Origin: a bacterium
GTDB taxonomy: Bacteria > Bacillota > Clostridia > Oscillospirales > Acutalibacteraceae
Length of the DNA stretch: 5,959 nucleotides
Direction: 5' to 3'
Assembly (NCBI GenBank): GCA_020625635.1
Contig: JAHLBL010000111.1
Location: 1-5,959 of the forward strand
Position 1 is the first letter of the stretch, and each line of letters opens with the position of its first letter. Below, piece after piece: positions 1-4,958 of this stretch. The position numbers and the translations under genes are program-made. The notes beneath the pieces are model-generated. The model was not told the DNA's origin. It did not search any database and was given only the letters and a program-made list of their open reading frames with translations.

Positions 1-224
1 GCCGCGAACGCCTTCTCCCAGACCTCGGCGGTCTTTTCCATAAACCTTTTGCTCTGAGCGCGCAGCTCGTTGAGCTCGTCGGAAAAGTCGCCGCGAACCT
101 CCTTTTTCATATCAGCCGACAGCTCGCCGAGCGAGTCCGCGAACATCTCGCAGAGGTCTACGCGGGGCTCGGGCTTTTCACTTTCCGCGGGATTCACGGT
201 GTAAAGCACAAATCCGTCGTTCAT
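1..224 (-). CDS. Hypothetical protein, N-terminal 74 residues only
   Basis: The frame is open from an ATG at 222-224 to the window edge, giving 74 residues that begin MNDGFVLYTVNPAESEKPEP. A TAA codon lies immediately upstream in frame, so this ATG is the earliest possible start. The only Shine-Dalgarno-like sequence is AAAGG about 12 nt upstream, which is weak. After a proline/glutamate-rich linker (about residues 11-20), residues 25-74 are highly charged and look mainly helical (Glu, Lys, Arg and Asp with spaced Leu, Phe and Met), possibly a coiled coil. I do not recognise the family and see no signal peptide or catalytic motif. It lies 89 nt downstream of the LOG gene on the same strand and could be read through from it, since no clear promoter of its own is visible. 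That it is a real gene is supported by the long uninterrupted frame and codon use like its neighbours. Confidence 0.6.
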   Translation of the reverse strand, partial: MNDGFVLYTVNPAESEKPEPRVDLCEMFADSLGELSADMKKEVRGDFSDELNELRAQSKRFMEKTAEVWEKAFA

Positions 225-273
225 TTACAGCCACAGCCTTTCAGCCCACAATCGGTTATTTAAAATCCTGCGT

Positions 274-294
274 CCTTACCGTGGGCGGATAAGG
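274..294 (-). terminator. Possible weak terminator hairpin after the LOG gene
   Basis: CCTTA-CCG pairs with CGG-A-TAAGG around a TGGG loop, giving 8 bp with one bulged A. On the minus strand this lies about 20 nt past the LOG stop codon. It is followed by ACGCAGGATTTTAAATAA, with only a short T-run, so termination would be partial at best. It may instead be a processing or attenuation hairpin before the downstream gene. Confidence 0.3.
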
Positions 295-313
295 CGGATA
301 TGTAATTCCTGCG

Positions 314-886
314 TTATTTCTCAAGAAAATCGTATTTGTTGTACGAGAATTCGTCGCCGTTTTCGATGTAGCGGAGTATCTCCCGCGCGTCCTCGCTGAC
401 AAAGCAGAGCCTGCGGCATTTTTCGGACATAAAGCCCTGAGTCACGGCGCTTTCGAGCATTGCCGAAAGACCGTTATAGTAGCCGTTTACGTTGTAGACC
501 GCGATGGGCTTTTTATGCCTGCCGAGCTGCTTCAGCGTCAGGATCTCAAAAAACTCCTCAAAGGTTCCTATCCCGCCCGGCATTATCACAAAGCCGTCGC
601 TGCGGTCCTCCATAATCTGCTTGCGCTCACGCATAGTATCGGTGTAGACGATCTCGCAGTCCTTGAACATAACGTCCACATCGTCAAAGAACCTCGGGAT
701 TATTCCCACGGCGCTGCCGCCTTCACGGCGAAGTCCTCTGGCTACAGCGCCCATAATGCCGAACTTGCCCGCGCCGAAAATCAGCGTATGATTTCTCCGA
801 GCGAGCTGTTCGCCAAAGCTTTCTCCCGCGTCGAGGTAAGTCCTGTCGATCGTTTCGCTCGACGCGCAGTATACACAAATGTTCAT
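314..886 (-). CDS. LOG family protein (nucleoside 5'-monophosphate phosphoribohydrolase type)
   Basis: A 190-aa cytosolic Rossmann-fold protein of the LOG family (TIGR00730 type). Characterised members hydrolyse the N-glycosidic bond of cytokinin riboside 5'-monophosphates or other nucleoside monophosphates to free base and ribose 5-phosphate. Visible signatures are the N-terminal strand MNICVYCASS, the nucleotide-binding loop GAGKFGIMGAVA (38-49), the MRERKQIM helix (85-92) with its conserved Arg/Lys, and the hallmark PGGIGTFEE (103-111), in which the Glu of PGGxGTxxE is catalytic in the family. Length is typical and the protein looks complete. The start is supported by GGAGAG at 893-898, 6 nt before the ATG. 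It begins 14 nt after the stop of the dockerin-CotH gene, so co-transcription is likely. The true substrate cannot be read from sequence. Such proteins are often mislabelled lysine decarboxylases. Bacterial cytokinin production should not be assumed. Confidence 0.9.
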   Translation of the reverse strand: MNICVYCASSETIDRTYLDAGESFGEQLARRNHTLIFGAGKFGIMGAVARGLRREGGSAVGIIPRFFDDVDVMFKDCEIVYTDTMRERKQIMEDRSDGFVIMPGGIGTFEEFFEILTLKQLGRHKKPIAVYNVNGYYNGLSAMLESAVTQGFMSEKCRRLCFVSEDAREILRYIENGDEFSYNKYDFLEK

Positions 887-900
887 ATATTTCTCTCCGA

Positions 901-2862
901 TTACAGCCCCGCGATATGCTTCTGAACCGCGGTGGCGTCGTTGATATCCGCCGTGCCGTTGCCGTCGAAATCGGCGGATTTTCTGTTATAGTCCGCAAAG
1001 CCGTAGCCCGCGCAGACAAGCTGAATAAGGGTTACGTCGGTGATGTTTACTACTCCGTCACAGTTCACGTCACCGACGAGCGCTTCTCCCGAGCCCGCCT
1101 TGTACGAGGAACGGAACTGCTTCGACAGCCACGCCGCGCGCGAATTCATCCAGTCGGCGGCGTAGTCAAACTCGCCCTTGAAGGTAGCGGGATAGGATTT
1201 CCGCGCGCCGACGGTGTAGGTGTCGGTCGACAGCTCATACACAGCGGGACACAGCGAGGAATGGTCGGCGATCCACGAGCCCGTATTGAGAGCCCAGCCG
1301 CGCGCGTAGTTCATCTGCGCCGAGTCTCTGAGCAGCTCGTAGTAGCGCGAACAGCTTAAAAGCTCGCCCTCGGCGGCGTCGGAATTCTTGAAGATATTCA
1401 GCGCGGGGATAAATCTTTCGAACCAGAGCGCGGCGGCGCGGTTATAGACCGCGGTATTCTGCGCGAGCCTGCCGACGAAGTTCTTGGTGGACTTGTCGTT
1501 TTTGCTCTTGCCCTTATAGCGGCACCACCAGCCCTCGTAGCTCTCGTAATCCTTAACGCCCATATTATCGAGGTCCCACTCGATGCCTGCCGCGTTGCCG
1601 AGCGAGTTGTCGTAGTCCCAGACAGGGGAGGCGTAGAACCGCCATACTCCGTCGGGGGATTTTTTATATGTCATATAGAAGCTTGCCGCTCCGCTGTCCC
1701 AGTTCTTGCCGAGCTCGTTTATCAGGTAGATCTCGGCGAACGAGTCAATATCCATAACGGCGCTGAGCTGCTGCTCCGTAGCGCCGCGGTTGGCGATAAG
1801 GTTGTTGAGTGCGGAGAACTTTTCCGCGACGGCGGATTTGACGCTCTCGTAGAACGGATTGTCCTGATCAAGCTCGGGGGAGTTGATAGTCAGCTCGGTC
1901 GAGCTCGCGCGGAAGTGGTAGTCATCCTCCGACGGGCTCGGGTCGATCTCCAGCACAAATGAAAAATCCTTTGCCTGCTCCTTGCCGTTTACGTAGTCGG
2001 TGTCGGAGATATCGTTTATCAGGTCGTTCTTGCCGACCTCGATTTTCTGACAGCACTGGTACGAGCCGTAGTAGGTTCCGTTGATATAGAAGTCAACGAA
2101 GCGCGAGTCGGACGCGTAGGGCATACCGACAGCGTCGGATAAATCGTAGAGAAAACGGTTGCGCGCGAGTGACGCGTCCTGATAGTTCGCGAGCAGAGAG
2201 TACTTCTTGCCCTTATCCATACCGCCTATGCTCACCGCTGAGCTGTAGGTGATGTTGAACGGCTTCTTCGACTTGCCCCATGTGGTGTTGCCTCTGCCCT
2301 TGATTTTCTTTATCTTCGTGTTGTCCACCGTTCCGTCGGGGGATACGATCGCGCCCGCAGCGGTAGAGGTGAGGCTCTTGCTCTGTTTAAGATAGTCGTA
2401 CAGCCACGTGCCGTTGCCGTCAGCGTTCGTATTGTTTACGAAAATCGCCGCCTCGGCGTCCGACTTAAGGAATCTGAGGTTGTAGGAGTCGCTGCCGACC
2501 TTGACCGCGTACTGCCTGTCGGTGTACTCAAACCGCGCGACCGCGCCCGAGGGGATCGTCACGCCGTCGAGCACCGCGTCTTCCGGGAACGCGTTATAGA
2601 TGTCAACGGATTTTCCGTCGGTTCCGCACGGCAGGAAGAAGTATTTATCCCTTGAGGTGCGCTGTTCGTTGCGCTCGTCCATCGGATACTGCCAGCGCTG
2701 CCACGCCTCTGTATCGGTTTTGTCGGTCGTCGCGTGAGCGTACAGACCGCTGTCGATCGCGAATGAGGGCTTAGCCGCGGGCTCTTCCTCAGCGGAAGCC
2801 GAAGCCGCGGGGAAAACGCACATAAGTGTCAGCGCCAACAGCACAGCAATAATTCTTTTCAT
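901..2862 (-). CDS. Secreted CotH kinase family protein with C-terminal type I dockerin
   Basis: A 653-aa exported protein. Residues 1-24 form a signal peptide (KR, hydrophobic core, Ala-Ser-Ala before Glu25). Residues 25 to about 135 are an unrecognised N-terminal region. About 138-500 is a CotH domain, with KGRGNTTWGKSKKPFNI (188-204), LLANYQDASLARNRFLYDL (223-241), FVDFYINGTYYGSY (255-268) and the acidic VWDYDNSLGN (414-423), probably part of the metal/ATP site. CotH of Bacillus spore coats is an atypical protein kinase that phosphorylates coat proteins. Residues 597-653 are a dockerin with two calcium-loop repeats: DVNCDGVVNITD (598-609), with ligand positions D598/N600/D602/D609, and DFDGNGTADIND (631-642). 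The dockerin should bind a cohesin on a cellulosome-like scaffold, making this an extracellular, complex-bound protein; its substrate is unknown. Start: ATG preceded by AAGGCGG (2869-2875) with 6-nt spacing. It is followed closely by the LOG gene. Whether it has kinase activity is inference. Confidence 0.93.
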   Translation of the reverse strand: MKRIIAVLLALTLMCVFPAASASAEEEPAAKPSFAIDSGLYAHATTDKTDTEAWQRWQYPMDERNEQRTSRDKYFFLPCGTDGKSVDIYNAFPEDAVLDGVTIPSGAVARFEYTDRQYAVKVGSDSYNLRFLKSDAEAAIFVNNTNADGNGTWLYDYLKQSKSLTSTAAGAIVSPDGTVDNTKIKKIKGRGNTTWGKSKKPFNITYSSAVSIGGMDKGKKYSLLANYQDASLARNRFLYDLSDAVGMPYASDSRFVDFYINGTYYGSYQCCQKIEVGKNDLINDISDTDYVNGKEQAKDFSFVLEIDPSPSEDDYHFRASSTELTINSPELDQDNPFYESVKSAVAEKFSALNNLIANRGATEQQLSAVMDIDSFAEIYLINELGKNWDSGAASFYMTYKKSPDGVWRFYASPVWDYDNSLGNAAGIEWDLDNMGVKDYESYEGWWCRYKGKSKNDKSTKNFVGRLAQNTAVYNRAAALWFERFIPALNIFKNSDAAEGELLSCSRYYELLRDSAQMNYARGWALNTGSWIADHSSLCPAVYELSTDTYTVGARKSYPATFKGEFDYAADWMNSRAAWLSKQFRSSYKAGSGEALVGDVNCDGVVNITDVTLIQLVCAGYGFADYNRKSADFDGNGTADINDATAVQKHIAGL

Positions 2863-2898
2863 AACAGACCGCCTTATATTTTATTTCAATACTTTTTA

Positions 2899-2927
2899 AT
2901 TATACCATATGGGAGGAGTTTTTTCCA
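2899..2927 (-). promoter_or_regulatory. Sigma-A-type promoter for the dockerin-CotH/LOG unit
   Basis: Reading the minus strand, TGGAAA (2922-2927, 4 of 6 to the -35 consensus) is followed after 17 nt by a perfect TATAAT (2899-2904). The start codon lies about 37 nt downstream of the -10, leaving room for the AAGGCGG ribosome site. A palindromic CCATATGG (2905-2912) lies directly upstream of the -10. Confidence 0.6.
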
Positions 2928-2991
2928 TTGATAATTTCGCTATAAATTATGACGGATTTTTGTATAAATGACTGGCGGGTATATTAGTTTA

Positions 2992-3020
2992 TTGACTTTT
3001 ACCGCGCTGTATTGTAGAAT
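2992..3020 (+). promoter_or_regulatory. Sigma-A-type promoter for the zinc-ribbon kinase gene
   Basis: TTGACT (2992-2997) is followed by a 17-nt spacer and TAGAAT (3015-3020), five of six matches in each box. A second TATAAT directly abuts it (3021-3026). The predicted transcript start near 3027 lies about 43 nt before the ATG at 3070, so any upstream in-frame codon cannot be the translation start. Confidence 0.75.
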
Positions 3021-3054
3021 TATAATATATTGCTTTTACCTAAGATATTATTCG

Positions 3055-3061
3055 AAAGGTG
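3055..3061 (+). promoter_or_regulatory. Ribosome binding site fixing the kinase start at 3070
   Basis: AAAGGTG lies 8 nt before the ATG at 3070-3072. This, together with the promoter at 2992-3020, selects that ATG over an upstream in-frame ATG at 2968. It also argues against an in-frame GTG at 3061, which would overlap the ribosome site. Confidence 0.75.
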
Positions 3062-3069
3062 TGATCGTT

Positions 3070-4038
3070 ATGCCGCATACCTGCTACGGGTGCTTCAGGG
3101 AAATTGAGTCCAATTTCTGTCCCTACTGCGGTTACAAAAACGGCTCGTCTGCCGTTAAATATCCTCTGGCTCTGCCCGAGGAAAGCGTTCTCGGCGGTCA
3201 GTTTATAACGGGCAGAGTGCTCGGACAGGGCGGCTTCGGCATAACCTATGTCGCGCAGGATTATTTTTCAAAGAAGATCGTCGCGATAAAGGAGTTCTTT
3301 CCCGAAACCCTCGTCACCCGTACAAGGAACGTCACCGTTTCCTCTTATTCCGAGGAAAAGAAGGACAGCTTCGCGTACGGTAAATCCTGCTTCCTCGAGG
3401 AGGCTAAAACTCTGGCGGGCTTTGTCGACAACGACGGCGTTGTGCGGCTTTACGGCTATTTCGAGGAGAACAACACCGCGTACTTTGTAATGGACTATCT
3501 CGAGGGCGGAAACCTGCTCGATCATCTTAAACAGCACGGCGGAAAGCTGAGCTGGAGAGAGACGCTCGATATTGTTTATCCGATTATGGACGCGCTTCAG
3601 GCTGTCCACGAGAAGGGTATCATCCACCGCGACATAAGCCCCGACAATATATTTATCTGTAACGACGGCTCGGTCAAGCTCATAGATTTCGGCGCCGCCA
3701 GATACAGCATAGGCGACAAGAGCAAGAGCCTTGACGTTGTGCTCAAGCACGGCTACGCTCCTAAGGAGCAGTACGCCCGTCACGGCAGGCAGGGAGCGTA
3801 TACCGATATTTACGCCCTTGCCGCGACGATGTACCGCTGCGTAACGGGACAGCTTCCCGCTGACTCGCTCGACCGCGTCGAGGAGGATACCCTCGTACCG
3901 CCGATTAGTCTCGGCTGCGATATCCCGCCGCTGGCTCAGTCCGCGCTTATGATGGCGCTCGCCGTAAACCCCGAAGACCGTTTTGCGTCAATGAAGGGCT
4001 TCAGAAACGCCCTGAAACTATCGGAGAAAAATAATTGA
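3070..4038 (+). CDS. Hanks-type Ser/Thr protein kinase with N-terminal zinc ribbon
   Basis: A 322-aa soluble protein. An N-terminal zinc ribbon, C5-x2-C8-x8-C17-x2-C20, precedes a complete kinase domain (about 44-316). Visible kinase motifs are the Gly-rich loop GQGGFG (52-57), VAIK with K74, the alpha-C acidic pair E110/E111, HRDISPDN (186-193, catalytic D188, metal-binding N193), DFG (206-208), GYAPKEQYA (228-236) in the APE position, and TDIYALAATMYRCVTG (245-260). The usual catalytic-loop Lys (HRDxKPxN) is replaced by Ser190. There is no transmembrane segment, PASTA repeat or other sensor after the kinase domain, so it is not a PrkC/PknB-type wall sensor. It probably phosphorylates cytosolic Ser/Thr targets; substrate and signal are unknown, and the zinc ribbon may mediate binding or redox sensing. 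It is monocistronic, with its own promoter and a strong terminator, and divergent from the dockerin-CotH gene. No partner phosphatase is in view. Confidence 0.92.
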   Translation: MPHTCYGCFREIESNFCPYCGYKNGSSAVKYPLALPEESVLGGQFITGRVLGQGGFGITYVAQDYFSKKIVAIKEFFPETLVTRTRNVTVSSYSEEKKDSFAYGKSCFLEEAKTLAGFVDNDGVVRLYGYFEENNTAYFVMDYLEGGNLLDHLKQHGGKLSWRETLDIVYPIMDALQAVHEKGIIHRDISPDNIFICNDGSVKLIDFGAARYSIGDKSKSLDVVLKHGYAPKEQYARHGRQGAYTDIYALAATMYRCVTGQLPADSLDRVEEDTLVPPISLGCDIPPLAQSALMMALAVNPEDRFASMKGFRNALKLSEKNN

Positions 4039-4050
4039 TAATTGACAATT
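4034..4050 (+). repeat. Short heptad repeat at the kinase 3' end
   Basis: Two tandem 7-nt units, ATTGATA and ATTGACA (4034-4047), are followed by a partial third (ATT). The kinase stop codon TGA lies inside the first unit. A related pair lies at 5942-5955. Similar ATTGAYA runs are, from memory, common in intergenic DNA of Clostridia; their function is unknown. Confidence 0.4.
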
Positions 4051-4103
4051 AAGGTCGGGCAGACAGGTCGTTCTATAGGAAGCCTGTGTGCCTGACTTTT
4101 ATT
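4051..4103 (+). terminator. Rho-independent terminator of the kinase gene
   Basis: GTCGGGCAGACAGG (4054-4067) pairs with CCTGTGTGCCTGAC (4083-4096): 13 of 14 positions pair, including one G-U, with one G-G mismatch. The loop is 15 nt. The stem is followed by TTTTATT and preceded by AA, as expected for an intrinsic terminator. It begins 13 nt after the kinase stop and insulates the kinase from the suf promoter. Confidence 0.85.
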
Positions 4104-4148
4104 CATTAACCGCCAATCACTAAATCGCCGCTCTTTCCCTGAGAATTA

Positions 4149-4177
4149 TTGACATATCCCCGAAACTCGGATATAAT
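4149..4177 (+). promoter_or_regulatory. Consensus sigma-A promoter of the sufCB operon
   Basis: A perfect TTGACA (4149-4154) and a perfect TATAAT (4172-4177) are separated by the optimal 17 nt. Predicted transcription starts near 4184, about 25 nt before the sufC ATG. A promoter this close to consensus would be strong unless repressed, which makes the dyad in its spacer notable. Confidence 0.88.
4154..4174. promoter_or_regulatory. Candidate operator dyad inside the suf promoter
   Basis: ATATCC (4154-4159) and GGATAT (4169-4174) form a perfect 6-bp inverted repeat around a 9-nt centre. It fills the -35/-10 spacer and overlaps both boxes, so a bound protein would occlude RNA polymerase. The layout (ATA..CC..GG..TAT) recalls sites of Rrf2/IscR-type Fe-S regulators, but no such regulator is encoded here. 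The assignment is inference. Confidence 0.4.
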
Positions 4178-4195
4178 AACAGGGACTTCAAGCGT

Positions 4196-4201
4196 AGGAG
4201 G
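4196..4201 (+). promoter_or_regulatory. Strong ribosome binding site of sufC
   Basis: A perfect AGGAGG lies 7 nt before the ATG at 4209-4211. It fixes the sufC start there and not at the in-frame TTG at 4149, which is part of the -35 box and would not be transcribed. Confidence 0.88.
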
Positions 4202-4208
4202 AAGTTTA

Positions 4209-4958
4209 ATGCTGAAGATAAACAACCTGTCCTTCAACGTAAATTCCGACGGACAGGATAAGGAAATAATCAGGGACATAAGTATGGAGATTCCCGATGG
4301 CAAGCTCATTGTCATCACGGGACCGAACGGCGGCGGTAAATCCACTCTCGCCAAGCTTATCGCGGGCATCGAAAAGCCCACGGGCGGCAGTATGGAGTTC
4401 AACGGACGCGACATCACCGATATGAGCATCACCGACAGGGCGAAGCTCGGCATCGGCTTTGCGTTCCAGCAGCCCGTCAAGTTCAAGGGGATCCAGGTTT
4501 TTGACCTGATCAAGCTTGCGGCGGGCAGGGACATCACCATCTCCGACGCCTGTGAGTACCTCTCACAGGTCGGTCTGTGCGCCAAGGAATATATCAACCG
4601 CGAGGTTAACTCGAGCCTTTCGGGCGGCGAGCTGAAGCGTATCGAAATCGCCACCGTAATCGCCCGCAACTCGCTTCTCACCATATTTGACGAGCCCGAG
4701 GCGGGAATCGACCTCTGGAGCTTCTCCAACCTTATCGACGTTTTCCGCAAGCAGCGCGAGGAGATCAGGGACAGGTCGATTATGATAATCTCCCATCAGG
4801 AGCGAATCCTCAACATCGCCGACGAAATAATCGTACTCAAAAACGGCTATGTGGACAAGCACGGCACAAAGGACGAAATCTACCCCGAACTCGTCGGCAC
4901 ACCGTCGGCGGTTCAGAAGTGCAGGGGAATATCAGGAGCGAACGACAATGAAACTTAA
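4209..4958 (+). CDS. sufC: SufC-type ABC ATPase of Fe-S cluster assembly (SMS/SUF)
   Basis: A 249-aa cytosolic ABC ATPase with no membrane segments. Visible motifs are Walker A GPNGGGKST (38-46), the Q-loop in FAFQQPV (84-90), the signature LSGGE (137-141) followed by LKRIEI as in SufC, Walker B LLTIFDEPE (156-164), D-loop EAGID (164-168) and the H-loop His196 in IISHQER. SufC hydrolyses ATP to drive conformational change of the SufB scaffold during Fe-S cluster assembly. The next gene is a SufB-type scaffold, which supports SufC over a generic transporter ATPase; the DEPEAGIDLW variant differs from the usual SufC DETDSGLD. The sufB ATG lies inside the last codons of this gene (11-nt overlap), implying translational coupling and a fixed subunit ratio. 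It is first in the operon, with a consensus promoter and a perfect AGGAGG. Length is typical of the family (about 250 aa). Confidence 0.93.
   Translation: MLKINNLSFNVNSDGQDKEIIRDISMEIPDGKLIVITGPNGGGKSTLAKLIAGIEKPTGGSMEFNGRDITDMSITDRAKLGIGFAFQQPVKFKGIQVFDLIKLAAGRDITISDACEYLSQVGLCAKEYINREVNSSLSGGELKRIEIATVIARNSLLTIFDEPEAGIDLWSFSNLIDVFRKQREEIRDRSIMIISHQERILNIADEIIVLKNGYVDKHGTKDEIYPELVGTPSAVQKCRGISGANDNET
4934..4938 (+). promoter_or_regulatory. Ribosome binding site of sufB inside the sufC 3' end
   Basis: AGGAG lies 9 nt before the ATG at 4948-4950 and is embedded in sufC coding sequence. It selects this ATG. Any longer frame upstream would lie inside sufC and lack a ribosome site. Confidence 0.75.

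Noticed and set aside
314..886. Lysine decarboxylase annotation
   Set aside because: PGGxGTxxE marks the LOG phosphoribohydrolase family; the decarboxylase name is a historical misannotation, and no PLP-enzyme features are present.
723..1019. Minus-strand 98-codon frame across the CotH/LOG junction
   Set aside because: It overlaps both real genes in another frame and is a low-complexity Arg-rich shadow.
515..1359. Plus-strand open frames opposite the LOG and CotH genes (515-925, 916-1359)
   Set aside because: They are antisense to well-supported genes, show no family motifs, and are expected in GC-rich coding DNA.
2968..3069. Longer kinase N-terminus from an in-frame ATG at 2968
   Set aside because: The promoter (2992-3020) lies within this stretch, the extra 34 residues are unlike kinase sequence, and the good ribosome site is directly before the ATG at 3070.
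3268..3783. Minus-strand frame opposite the kinase
   Set aside because: It is antisense to a kinase with all catalytic motifs and has no recognisable domain.
3070..4038. PrkC/PknB-type wall-sensing kinase
   Set aside because: There is no transmembrane helix and no PASTA repeat after the kinase domain.
4149..4208. Longer SufC from the in-frame TTG at 4149
   Set aside because: The TTG is part of the -35 box and the predicted transcript starts downstream; AGGAGG points to the ATG at 4209.
4849..4947. Longer SufB starting within sufC
   Set aside because: The 33 extra residues are the sufC sequence read in another frame, and the ribosome site AGGAG fits the ATG at 4948.
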